Source: CAZDUS01 sp964609375 (GTDB taxonomy: Bacteria; Verrucomicrobiota; Kiritimatiellia; CAIKKV01; CAITUY01). From it: DNA of 16,449 bases. The stretch lies in the NCBI GenBank assembly GCA_964609375.1, contig CAZSSA010000054.1, positions 1-16,449 on the forward strand, in the 5' to 3' direction. Within the stretch, counting starts at the first letter, position 1, and each line of letters begins with the position of its first letter. Shown here in pieces: positions 1 through 7,498 of this stretch. Under the pieces are notes generated by a model. The model was not told the DNA's origin, did not search any database, and saw nothing but the letters and a program-made list of their open reading frames with translations. The position numbers and the translations under genes are program-made.

Positions 1-51
1 TCAACCGCTCTTACGCTTGCTTCCCTGCCGAAAGAAGTCTACTTTCAACTC

Positions 52-627
52 ATGAAAATCACTGCTTCCATCGTCCTTTGCCTATTCCTTGCAGGCGCCG
101 TCAACGCAGAACAAAAGGAGACCAATACCATGAACAGCCTTTACGAGCTCACCATGACGAAGATCGACGGCACCGCCGCCCCCCTCTCGGAATACAAGGG
201 CAAGGTTTTATTGATCGTGAACGTCGCCAGTCGCTGCGGGTTCACCGGCCAGTATGCCGGCTTGCAGAAACTTTTCGAAACCTACAAGGATCGCGGCCTC
301 GTCATCCTCGGGTTCCCAGCCAATGACTTTCTGCGTCAGGAACCGGGCACCAATCAGGAGATCGCCCGGTTCTGCTCCCTGAAATACAACGTCACCTTCC
401 CGATGTTCGAAAAAATCTCCGTGACGGGTAGCGATTGCCACCCCCTATACAAGTATCTGACCGACAAGACAACCAATCCGGAATTCAGCGGTAAGATCAC
501 CTGGAACTTCAATAAATTTCTGATCAGCAGGGATGGCCGCCTCCTCGCCCGCTTCGGTAGCCGGACCACCCCGGAAGACAAGGACGTCATCGCCGCCATC
601 GAAAAAGCGCTCGAGACACCGAAGTAA
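52..627 (+). CDS. Glutathione peroxidase family thiol peroxidase, probably exported
   Basis: 191 residues of the GPx/BtuE family, which reduce hydrogen and lipid peroxides with thioredoxin or glutathione. Peroxidatic Cys62 sits in NVASRCGFT (Cys, not Sec); Gln96 (RQEPG) and Trp151-Asn152 (WNFNKF) complete the family's catalytic tetrad. The Cys normally found in FPCNQF is Ala90 here (FPANDF), while Cys108 (RFCSLKYNVTFP) matches in spacing the resolving Cys of thioredoxin-dependent GPx. Residues 1-19 form a signal peptide with an AVNA cleavage site, suggesting a periplasmic product. No strong ribosome binding site precedes this start, whereas an internal ATG at 130 has AGGAG nine bases upstream and would give a 165-residue cytosolic protein beginning MNSLYELT, close to ordinary BtuE length. 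The gene converges on the RND gene with 8 bases between the stops. Family call is firm; location and reductant are inference. Confidence 0.93.
   Translation: MKITASIVLCLFLAGAVNAEQKETNTMNSLYELTMTKIDGTAAPLSEYKGKVLLIVNVASRCGFTGQYAGLQKLFETYKDRGLVILGFPANDFLRQEPGTNQEIARFCSLKYNVTFPMFEKISVTGSDCHPLYKYLTDKTTNPEFSGKITWNFNKFLISRDGRLLARFGSRTTPEDKDVIAAIEKALETPK
116..120 (+). promoter_or_regulatory. Internal ribosome binding site of the peroxidase gene
   Basis: AGGAG lies nine bases before an in-frame ATG at 130, just after the predicted signal-peptide cleavage site. It is stronger than anything upstream of the ATG at 52. Either the true start is at 130 and the protein is cytosolic, or both starts are used. 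Confidence 0.45.
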
Positions 628-635
628 CACAGCGG

Positions 636-3600
636 TTATTCCAAATCCGTCCGCGACTTGAAGAACCGGTCCTGGATCTTTTCCATATAGAGATAGATAC
701 CGGGGGTCACAAACAGCGTGATCACTTGAGCGAAAATCATGCCGCCAACCACAACCAGACCTAGCGGCTTGCGACTGGAGGCATCTGCTCCATAACCCAA
801 TGCAATCGGCATAGTGCCAAGAATGGCACATAGTCCCGTCATGAGAATCGGACGGAAGCGGACAATACAGGCGTCGTGAATGGCATCATAACTGTTCATC
901 CCCTCGGCTTTCCGCTGCAAGGCAAAGTCCACCATCAAAATGCCGTTCTTGGTGATCAACCCAAGTAAAACGAATACCCCGATGTAGGCATAAAGCGACA
1001 ACTCACTGCCAAACGCATAAAGCGTTAAGAAACCGCCGAATAATGCCACCGGCAGCGTGGTGAGAATGGTAAAGGGATGGATGTAACTCTCATAAAGAAT
1101 CCCCAACACAATGTACTTGAGGAAAATGGCAATCAACAGCAGGACGCCCAGACTGGCTATGGATTTCTTGAATTCCAGGGCGTCGCCAATGAATTCCCCA
1201 TGGACCGTGGAGGGCAGGCTGGCGGCAATCTTTTCCACTTCCTCGGTAACATCACCAAGCGGAACCCCCGGCCTGGCGCTGAAGGAAACAACAGCGGCAT
1301 CATGTTGTTGCGCATGCGGAACATTCTGGGGCCCCGCCGTCTCGCTCCACCTGATAATGGATTTCATGGGAACCAAGGCTCCCTGAGAGGATCGTAAATG
1401 AAGCAACGCCAGATCATCCGGCAGCCGCTGGTTGGACTTTTGGATTTCCGGAATGACCTGATACTGGTCCTGATCTGTCGTGAACTGAGTTACATATCCA
1501 CCGGCAAAGGCCAGCGCAAGGGCCTGTTCAATGGAACTGGCCGGTATTCCCAGCGCCGAGGCCCGATCCCGGTCAAGAGCAACATTCAGCATCGGCATCC
1601 CCAGCTTGACGCTGTTTTGAATTGTCATTGGATTCACGCAGGCACTCGTGCTCAAGCTCCGTTGCAGTTGCAATGCCGCCGAGTAGACAGTCTCGCGATC
1701 CAACCCCTTGAGCATGTACGCATAGTCACTGCCAACAGCCGTAGGATCGCCCCCGGAACTGATCTTGAGCACCGGCACCGGACGGAAGGCGCAAAAACCA
1801 TCCGGAATGGCAGACACTTGCATCATAAATTTCATCGCCAGTTGATCAATCGGTATCCGGTCCCTGGGCGGGGTCAACCGGATGAACACAAAGCCCATAC
1901 TCTGGTCGGAACCGGGCATGAACCCCGTCACACTACCGAGCTTGATAACCGCGGGATCCTTCTTGAGGATCGACGTAACCTTGGCCTGATATGCCTGCAT
2001 CTGCTCAGTGGAAGCACCCTGGGGCATGAGCATCGGACCCATGATGAAACTGCTGTCCCCGGGCGGCAAAAAGGCCTTCGGCAGCACCATGTACAAGACC
2101 ACCGCGCCAATCATGCAAAAAGCCCAGGCCACCAACGCCAGCCATTTGTGCCGCAACTGAAAATGAAGCGCACGCCCGTAGAGCCGAACCATCCCCGAAA
2201 TGAACCCGGTGATGGCCCGTTGAAACCGATTGGCTTCTTTTTTGTGATGTAAAATCCGGGCGCACATCATGGGCGACAGCGTCAAGGCCAGAACGGTGGA
2301 AACAATGATGGCGAAAATAACCGTCAGCGAAAATTCCCTCAGGTTGCGTCCCACGGCGCCGGTCATGAACACCAACGGAAGGAATACAATGATCAACGCC
2401 GCACTGGTGGAGATGACCGTGAAGGATATTTCCTTCATGCTCTTTAGTGCCGCCGGAATGGGCTTCATGCCCTCCTCAAGATGACGAACCGTGTTTTCCA
2501 GCACCACAATGGCGTCATCCACAAGAAACCCGACCGCCAGAATGATTCCCATCAATGAAAGCGTATCGAGATTGAACCCCGACGGCATCATCATGAGGAA
2601 GGTGCCCAGCAGGGAGATTGGAAGGACAATGCTGGGGATAATGGTCTCCCGAATCCGGCCCAGGAAGAAAAAGATCACCATCACCACCATCACCAACGCA
2701 ATCATCACAGTGACCTGCACATCAAGCAGGGATTCATGGATGGGATCGGCTCCATTGAACATCGTTTCCATCTGGATCGTGGAGGGAAGTTCACGCTTCG
2801 CCTCTTCAAGCGCCTTGGCTATTCGTTCAGCTACCGCCACCGTGTTGGCCCCGCTCACACGGGATAAGCGCATCACCACGCATTTCTCGTAATCCGGCCT
2901 GCCAGAAGGACTGAACCGTATGTTCACCAGGTCGTTGCCGATACTGTCGACGCACCGGGCCACATCACGCAAATGAACGGGGGCCCCTTGCCGATTGGCA
3001 ATGATCAGGTTCTCAAATTCACGGGCCGTGCGAAGTTGCCCCTGCGGTTCAATCGTGTAGGTTCGTGAAGCGCCATTCAAGCTCCCGCCGGGAATGTTCA
3101 CCGTTCCAGCCTTGAGCGCCAGCGCCAACTCATCCACACCAATCTGGCAGGCAGCCATCTTCTCAGGACTGAACTGAATCCGGACCGCACGTTTGGCGCC
3201 AAAGGCCTCCACCTTGGAAACCCCCTCAATCATGCTGAGCTTCCGCGAAACCACGTGGCTGGCATAGTCGTAAAGCTCGCCATGCGGCATCGTTTCTGAA
3301 TAAAGCATCACGTAATAAATCGGCGAATCGGAGGGGTTGAACTTCTGATAGACGGGTGGACTGGGCAGGTCATTGGGCAGGTTCTTGGCTGCCCGCGTAA
3401 TGGCCGCCTGAACATCGGGCGCCACTAAATCCACATCCCGGTTCAGGCTGAAGGTCAGCGTTATGGTGCTGACCCCCTGCTTGTTGTCGGAGTACATGAA
3501 TTGCAGCCCGTTGATCTGGGTGAATTCATTTTCAAGCGGGGTGGCCACCGATGCGGCCATCGTGGCCGGACTCGCGCCAGGGTACGCCACCGTAACCTGA

Positions 3601-3734
3601 ATCACCGGATAGTCAACCGTTGGAAGACTGTTGACGGGAAGTTTCAAGTAGGCCCATACCCCGCCCACCACCAAAAGAACAGTCATCAGAATGGTAGCGA
3701 CAGGGCGTCGTATAAAAAGTTCCGAAAAAGTCAT
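636..3734 (-). CDS. RND-family multidrug efflux pump, inner-membrane subunit (MdtC/AcrB-like)
   Basis: 1032 residues, the normal length for a hydrophobe/amphiphile RND pump. It would form the proton-driven inner-membrane trimer that passes drugs or other amphiphiles to the fusion protein and outer-membrane channel. The N-terminus (SELFIRRPVATILMTVLL) is the usual first membrane helix. The proton-relay Asp pair is visible as D406-D407 in VGFLVDDAIVVLEN (helix 4), and the partner Lys in GLITKNGILMVDFA (helix 10). The porter motif PGASPATMAASVATPLE and the duplicated large periplasmic loops are present. The sequence resembles MdtB/MdtC and MuxB/MuxC more than AcrB, but only one pump gene is present, so a homotrimer is likely. 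GGAG lies six bases before the start. Last gene of the tetR-led operon. Substrate cannot be read from the sequence. Confidence 0.95.
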   Translation of the reverse strand: MTFSELFIRRPVATILMTVLLVVGGVWAYLKLPVNSLPTVDYPVIQVTVAYPGASPATMAASVATPLENEFTQINGLQFMYSDNKQGVSTITLTFSLNRDVDLVAPDVQAAITRAAKNLPNDLPSPPVYQKFNPSDSPIYYVMLYSETMPHGELYDYASHVVSRKLSMIEGVSKVEAFGAKRAVRIQFSPEKMAACQIGVDELALALKAGTVNIPGGSLNGASRTYTIEPQGQLRTAREFENLIIANRQGAPVHLRDVARCVDSIGNDLVNIRFSPSGRPDYEKCVVMRLSRVSGANTVAVAERIAKALEEAKRELPSTIQMETMFNGADPIHESLLDVQVTVMIALVMVVMVIFFFLGRIRETIIPSIVLPISLLGTFLMMMPSGFNLDTLSLMGIILAVGFLVDDAIVVLENTVRHLEEGMKPIPAALKSMKEISFTVISTSAALIIVFLPLVFMTGAVGRNLREFSLTVIFAIIVSTVLALTLSPMMCARILHHKKEANRFQRAITGFISGMVRLYGRALHFQLRHKWLALVAWAFCMIGAVVLYMVLPKAFLPPGDSSFIMGPMLMPQGASTEQMQAYQAKVTSILKKDPAVIKLGSVTGFMPGSDQSMGFVFIRLTPPRDRIPIDQLAMKFMMQVSAIPDGFCAFRPVPVLKISSGGDPTAVGSDYAYMLKGLDRETVYSAALQLQRSLSTSACVNPMTIQNSVKLGMPMLNVALDRDRASALGIPASSIEQALALAFAGGYVTQFTTDQDQYQVIPEIQKSNQRLPDDLALLHLRSSQGALVPMKSIIRWSETAGPQNVPHAQQHDAAVVSFSARPGVPLGDVTEEVEKIAASLPSTVHGEFIGDALEFKKSIASLGVLLLIAIFLKYIVLGILYESYIHPFTILTTLPVALFGGFLTLYAFGSELSLYAYIGVFVLLGLITKNGILMVDFALQRKAEGMNSYDAIHDACIVRFRPILMTGLCAILGTMPIALGYGADASSRKPLGLVVVGGMIFAQVITLFVTPGIYLYMEKIQDRFFKSRTDLE

Positions 3735-3754
3735 TGTTGTCTCCGTTCTGTTTC

Positions 3755-3773
3755 CTCTCCACGCGAGGGAGAG
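3755..3773. repeat. Short inverted repeat between fusion-protein and pump genes
   Basis: CTCTCC (3755-3760) and GGAGAG (3768-3773) form a perfect 6-bp stem around a 7-base loop, in an 91-base GC-rich gap. No T-run follows on the minus strand, so it is unlikely to be a simple terminator. It could be a REP-like intergenic element or an mRNA processing or stability hairpin within the operon. Confidence 0.45.
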
Positions 3774-3825
3774 AACCTGCCCCGCCGGCTCGTCGCGCCA
3801 GCGTTGCGGGTGGGTTGAGGTGAGT

Positions 3826-4965
3826 TTATTTTACGCTTTTTCCCTTTGTGGCCGCCATGGGCGCCTTCGCCGCATCCATAACCGTCGCCCCGGGGTACAA
3901 CCTGAGCTGCCCCATCGAAACAACCGTCTCACCAGCGGCAACCCCTTCAGTAATCTGAATCCAGTCATCGTGGCGAACCCCCGTTTTTACCGGCCTCAGC
4001 ACGACCTTCTGATCATTGCCAGCCACATAAAGATAGGGCCCCGTCTTCCCCAACTGCACGGCGCTTTCGGGAACCATGACGGCATCCGGGAGCGATGCCA
4101 CCGTGATCCGGACATCAACAAACTGGTTGGCCCAAAGCTTCATCGCCGGGTTCGGAATCTCCCCGCGCAGTAAAATGGTTCCCGCTGCCGGATTGACCGC
4201 ATTATCCATAAACGACAGCATTCCGGGATAACTGTTGGTGTCGCCCCGGGGCACAACCGAAACAGCAACAGCACCCGCCGCCATGGCACTGCGAATCGCC
4301 GGGAGGTATTGCTCCGAAACTGAGCATTCGAGCCGCAAGGGATCATAGCTGCGAATGTTGGTCAGGCGTGACATTCCGGCAGCCACAAGGTTCCCGGCAT
4401 CCATATACCGCTTCGAACAAATGCCGCTGATCGGCGCCAGAATGGTGCATCGCGAAAGATTAAGCCGGGCCTGGTCCAAAAGCGCTTCGTCCATCCGGAG
4501 TTGAGACTCCAGGGAGGCCACTTTCGCCTTGATCGCGTCAAAAAGGTCGGGAGCAATCAGGCGTTTCTCGAGCAAGGGCTGGTTGCGCTGCAACGTGGCG
4601 CGCGCCAGGTCGAGATTCGACCGGTCAACAGCCGCCATGCCTTCCGCCTGTTGAACCCGCATCCGATAGTCGCGCGAATCAATCTGGAAGAGCGGCTGGC
4701 CATTCGTCACCACCGCGCCCTCTTGCACAAGAATAGAGACAAGCATCCCGGACACCTGCGGCACAACATCCACACTTTCGCGATCTTGAATCAGCCCGTA
4801 GGCCGAAATGACGACAGGGGTATTGACCTGAATCGCCGTTGCCAGTTTGACCATTGCCGGCGGCGGCTGGGGCGGGACGCCTTTTTTCCGTCCGCAGGCA
4901 CCGATCATCAGCGCCACGGCGCTAATGGTGATTAACGTTACCAACCGTTGAAGTTTTGATTTCAT
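3826..4965 (-). CDS. RND efflux periplasmic adaptor (membrane fusion protein), lipoprotein
   Basis: 379 residues from the ATG at 4965. This start is chosen because GGGAG lies eight bases upstream and because it opens a lipoprotein signal, MKSKLQRLVT then a hydrophobic run ending in the lipobox IGAC with the lipidated Cys at 24. A longer reading frame to 5076 would put 37 non-signal residues in front and cross the palindromic spacer. Domains follow HlyD/AcrA order: a beta-barrel strand (VISAYGLIQDRESVDVVPQVSGMLVSILVQEG), the first lipoyl half, a helical hairpin around residues 85-165, the second lipoyl half (ILAPISGICSKRYMDAGNLV), then barrel and membrane-proximal domains. It bridges the RND pump and the TolC-like channel, whose genes flank it in the same operon. 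Confidence 0.93.
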   Translation of the reverse strand: MKSKLQRLVTLITISAVALMIGACGRKKGVPPQPPPAMVKLATAIQVNTPVVISAYGLIQDRESVDVVPQVSGMLVSILVQEGAVVTNGQPLFQIDSRDYRMRVQQAEGMAAVDRSNLDLARATLQRNQPLLEKRLIAPDLFDAIKAKVASLESQLRMDEALLDQARLNLSRCTILAPISGICSKRYMDAGNLVAAGMSRLTNIRSYDPLRLECSVSEQYLPAIRSAMAAGAVAVSVVPRGDTNSYPGMLSFMDNAVNPAAGTILLRGEIPNPAMKLWANQFVDVRITVASLPDAVMVPESAVQLGKTGPYLYVAGNDQKVVLRPVKTGVRHDDWIQITEGVAAGETVVSMGQLRLYPGATVMDAAKAPMAATKGKSVK

Positions 4966-5008
4966 CCTGAATTCTCCCTGTATTCGTACGCTTCCCTCTA
5001 CGCACCTC

Positions 5009-5071
5009 GTTGCGAGCAACCCCGCCCCGACAAGGCCCTTGCAGGCCAACCCTGGCCGGTCGGCGCACCGG
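5009..5071. repeat. Cluster of four short palindromes between tolC-like and fusion-protein genes
   Basis: The 169-base gap holds four perfect short inverted repeats in a row: GTTGC-GA-GCAAC (5009-5020), CAAGG-C-CCTTG (5031-5041), GGCCA-ACCC-TGGCC (5044-5057) and CCGGT-N6-ACCGG (5056-5071). The last two overlap by two bases and so compete as hairpins. No ORF of interest lies here. This density of GC-rich palindromes is typical of REP or MITE-like dispersed intergenic repeats. In a transcript of the efflux operon it would fold into strong structure and could set the ratio of channel to pump expression. Copy number elsewhere cannot be judged from one window. Confidence 0.5.
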
Positions 5072-5134
5072 AACACAATCCCGGCCTACATCCAAAAGAT
5101 CAATAATGCCATTAATGTAATCTTCCCGATGCCT

Positions 5135-6577
5135 TTATTGTTTAAGCGACTTGATGCCTGTGTGCCCTTTTTCAATGAGCCCTGTAACATGGGTAAGGTA
5201 AGCCAATGCCGTAAAGACTTCCTGCCGCACGGCAACTTGCTGGCGGCGGGCCTGTGATAGTTGGTTTTCGGCATTCAGCAAGTCGAGCAGTGTTCTGACC
5301 CCGGCATTGTAGCTTTCCAGAGCCATCTCACGGGAGGCGGCAGCGCTTTTCAGGGCAACGGTGCTGAATTCATGTTTTCGAAGCGCCGTCTCGTAATTCT
5401 GGAAGCGAGCCCATATTTCAGCACTGGCAGCCAGTTCCGCCTGACGAAGTTGCGCCCGCATGGCCTCCGCCTGTGATTCGGCAGTGCGAACGGAACTCAA
5501 GGTCTGGAGGCCGTCAAAAAGATTCCACTTCAGGTTAACGCCTCCCGTGTACGTCCAATCATTGTCAGCCGAGTCGCGATGGCCATTCCCGTATAACTCG
5601 TAAGTATTGCGCATCACGGACCCATTGAGATAAAGCGATGGCCATCGAGAAGCACGGGCAACCCGGATGGCGGCATCCCGTGCGGCAAGCGTTGACCGTA
5701 GCGCGGAAATATCCGGACGGCGGGCCAGCGCTTCATCGATGATCCGACGAATATCATTTCCCGAGAGCGACTCGGGAAGCGCCATTTCGGGAATGGCAAT
5801 CCTGACTGGCGTATCGGCGGGCAAGTGTAAGGCTTGCGCCAGAAGCCCTTGGGCAATTTTCAACTGCCCTTCGGCGGCAACCATTGCATAAAGCGACTGG
5901 TCGTAACCCGCCTGCGCCTGGAGAACATCAAGATCCACGCCAAGTCCGACATCACGCCGATCCGTGGCAGCATCAAGGATGCTTTTGGCATCCACGGCAT
6001 TCGTCGTGGCGGCTTCAACGCCAGCTTGCGCACTGATGACGCCATAATAGGCAATCTCCACAGACAGTAAGGTTCCCTGAATGGCACTGTTGTAGGCGAA
6101 ATTGGCGGCATAGACCGTTTGAAGCGCCTGCTCTACAGCCGCATTCCGCCCTCCCCCGAAATTGCACACCAGATAGCTCAACTGGAGTCCCGGCCCATAC
6201 GACATCTTGCTCTCATCAAAACTCGCAGGGTCGGCCTCTATTTTCGTGCGCGTTAATCCCCCAACGGCCGTGAGGCTGGGCATGAAATACCCTTCAGCAT
6301 AGCGAACCTGCTCTGATGCCGCCCGGGCTTCATTCCACGCCTTGCTGGTAGCAGGATTGTTCTCAAGGGCAAGATCAACCAGATTGAAAAGGGACAAGGG
6401 TTTATCGAGATTCGGCTTCCGGTCGCGGATTTCCTGCCAGACAGCATCAGCCTTCCGGGTATCGTTCGGCGGAGTCCATCCTTCATGGAGAGACCGGGGA
6501 AGCGGCGCCTGTACACAGGCAGTGATCACCACTGTCGGAAGAATGATCGGAAGAAAAGGGATGAAATATTTTTTCAT
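5135..6577 (-). CDS. Outer-membrane efflux channel, TolC/NodT family lipoprotein
   Basis: 480 residues from the ATG at 6577. This start is chosen because it opens a lipoprotein signal (MKKYFIPFLP, hydrophobic run, lipobox ITAC, Cys21); the frame extends upstream to 6688 but that part overlaps tetR and has no signal. The body shows the two repeats of the OEP family (PF02321): long amphipathic helices such as LVDLALENNPATSKAWNEARAA and ARRPDISALRSTLAARDAA, with the usual RPDI motif opening the second repeat. It would form the trimeric outer-membrane exit duct for the RND pump. The start lies 10 bases after the tetR stop with no clear ribosome binding site, which suggests translational coupling to tetR. 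The order regulator-channel-adaptor-pump differs from the common adaptor-pump-channel order. Confidence 0.92.
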   Translation of the reverse strand: MKKYFIPFLPIILPTVVITACVQAPLPRSLHEGWTPPNDTRKADAVWQEIRDRKPNLDKPLSLFNLVDLALENNPATSKAWNEARAASEQVRYAEGYFMPSLTAVGGLTRTKIEADPASFDESKMSYGPGLQLSYLVCNFGGGRNAAVEQALQTVYAANFAYNSAIQGTLLSVEIAYYGVISAQAGVEAATTNAVDAKSILDAATDRRDVGLGVDLDVLQAQAGYDQSLYAMVAAEGQLKIAQGLLAQALHLPADTPVRIAIPEMALPESLSGNDIRRIIDEALARRPDISALRSTLAARDAAIRVARASRWPSLYLNGSVMRNTYELYGNGHRDSADNDWTYTGGVNLKWNLFDGLQTLSSVRTAESQAEAMRAQLRQAELAASAEIWARFQNYETALRKHEFSTVALKSAAASREMALESYNAGVRTLLDLLNAENQLSQARRQQVAVRQEVFTALAYLTHVTGLIEKGHTGIKSLKQ

Positions 6578-6587
6578 GGGTTGTGGC

Positions 6588-7265
6588 TCATAAGCATCCC
6601 CGGGATACAGGCGGCAACAGCCTTGAGTCCCTGCGGGACGCTGGTCTCCGTTGTCCTTGCCGTCCGGTAATCGCACCCGTCCCGACAAGCGTTGCCTTCA
6701 AGACAGTATCCACCAGCGTCCGCACATACATCGCCGGCGGTCCAGATTGGTAATCGAACAGGGTTTCGCACCAGGCATAATGAGCCAGGGCGCCAACAAA
6801 CAAATGGGCCTGAATTCGGGGCGAAGCCATGGACATCCGCCCCGCCCGGACTTCCGCCGTGAAATAACGGCGGAGGACATCCATCGTCTGTAATGGCCGC
6901 GGAAGTTCATCCCTGACATCATGCTTGGGAATGGTCACCCCGCTGGAGTTGATCATCATCAGTCGCGGAAGCGTAAGTCGCATCTGCTCCAGAAGCTGCA
7001 GTCCGGCCGATTCCAGGGCCTTGCAAGGCTCCTCCCGTCCGGCACCGGCCAGAAGTCGCTCTTCCCACGCCGGATCCCCCGCTTCCACTTCCATCGCCGC
7101 CAGGAACAGGCTCGCCTTGCTTTTGAAATGCTTGAAGATCGACCCTTCCGAAATGCCAACCTCCTTGGCTATCCTGGCGGTACTGGCCCGGTAACCGTCC
7201 CGCATGAACACCTTGCGGGCGATGTCCAGAATCGCGTCCCTCTGAATGGATACCGGTCTTGACAT
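6588..7265 (-). CDS. TetR/AcrR-family repressor of the efflux operon
   Basis: 225 residues, typical for the family. The N-terminal helix-turn-helix is clear: ILDIARKVFMRDGYRASTARIAKEVGISEGSIFKHFKSKASLF (residues about 13-55), including the signature KEVGISEGSIFKHFKSK. The rest is a variable ligand-binding domain. First gene of the minus-strand efflux operon, 10 bases before the channel gene, so it probably represses its own operon until a pump substrate binds. A near-palindrome typical of TetR operators sits 21-42 bases upstream of the start. The initiating ATG has only a weak GAGG very close to it. The ligand is unknown. Confidence 0.93.
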   Translation of the reverse strand: MSRPVSIQRDAILDIARKVFMRDGYRASTARIAKEVGISEGSIFKHFKSKASLFLAAMEVEAGDPAWEERLLAGAGREEPCKALESAGLQLLEQMRLTLPRLMMINSSGVTIPKHDVRDELPRPLQTMDVLRRYFTAEVRAGRMSMASPRIQAHLFVGALAHYAWCETLFDYQSGPPAMYVRTLVDTVLKATLVGTGAITGRQGQRRPASRRDSRLLPPVSRGCL

Positions 7266-7285
7266 GGCCTCGAGTCGCTTTCTTG

Positions 7286-7307
7286 AATAAGTAAGTACTC
7301 ACTCATT
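7286..7307. promoter_or_regulatory. Probable TetR operator upstream of the efflux operon
   Basis: Two 11-base arms, AATAAGTAAGT (7286-7296) and ACTCACTCATT (7297-7307), form a 22-bp palindrome with 9 of 11 pairs matching and the centre at AGT|ACT. Position (just upstream of tetR), size and imperfect dyad symmetry are what TetR-family autoregulators use. Binding by this TetR protein is inferred. Confidence 0.65.
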
Positions 7308-7331
7308 AATATACGGCCACCCTCTTGTCAA
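7306..7331 (-). promoter_or_regulatory. Candidate promoter of the efflux operon
   Basis: On the minus strand a perfect TTGACA (7331-7326) is followed by TATTAA (7311-7306), which abuts the operator. The 14-base spacer is shorter than the usual 16-18, and no better -10 sits at 17 bases, so the call is weak. A repressor on 7286-7307 would block it. Confidence 0.3.
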
Positions 7332-7346
7332 TGGTCATTTCCGGCG

Positions 7347-7446
7347 NNNNNNNNNNNNNNNNNNNNNNNNNNNNNNNNNNNNNNNNNNNNNNNNNNNNNN
7401 NNNNNNNNNNNNNNNNNNNNNNNNNNNNNNNNNNNNNNNNNNNNNN
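7347..7446. other. Scaffold gap of 100 N
   Basis: Exactly 100 unknown bases. The 13 bases before the gap (7334-7346) and the 13 after it (7447-7459) are identical, GTCATTTCCGGCG. The round number marks an arbitrary gap size; the shared ends suggest that the two contigs in fact overlap or end in the same repeat. Confidence 0.99.
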
Positions 7447-7498
7447 GTCATTTCCGGCGCAACTCCGACCGCGGCCACCGGGCGGGAACCCGACCGCC

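Noticed and set aside
1398..2252. 284-residue open frame on the plus strand
   Set aside because: It lies wholly antisense to the RND pump gene, has no recognisable protein, and its composition is that expected of a shadow frame.
4966..5076. N-terminal extension of the membrane fusion protein
   Set aside because: It would place 37 residues before a perfect lipoprotein signal and would translate the palindromic spacer; the start at 4965 has a good ribosome binding site.
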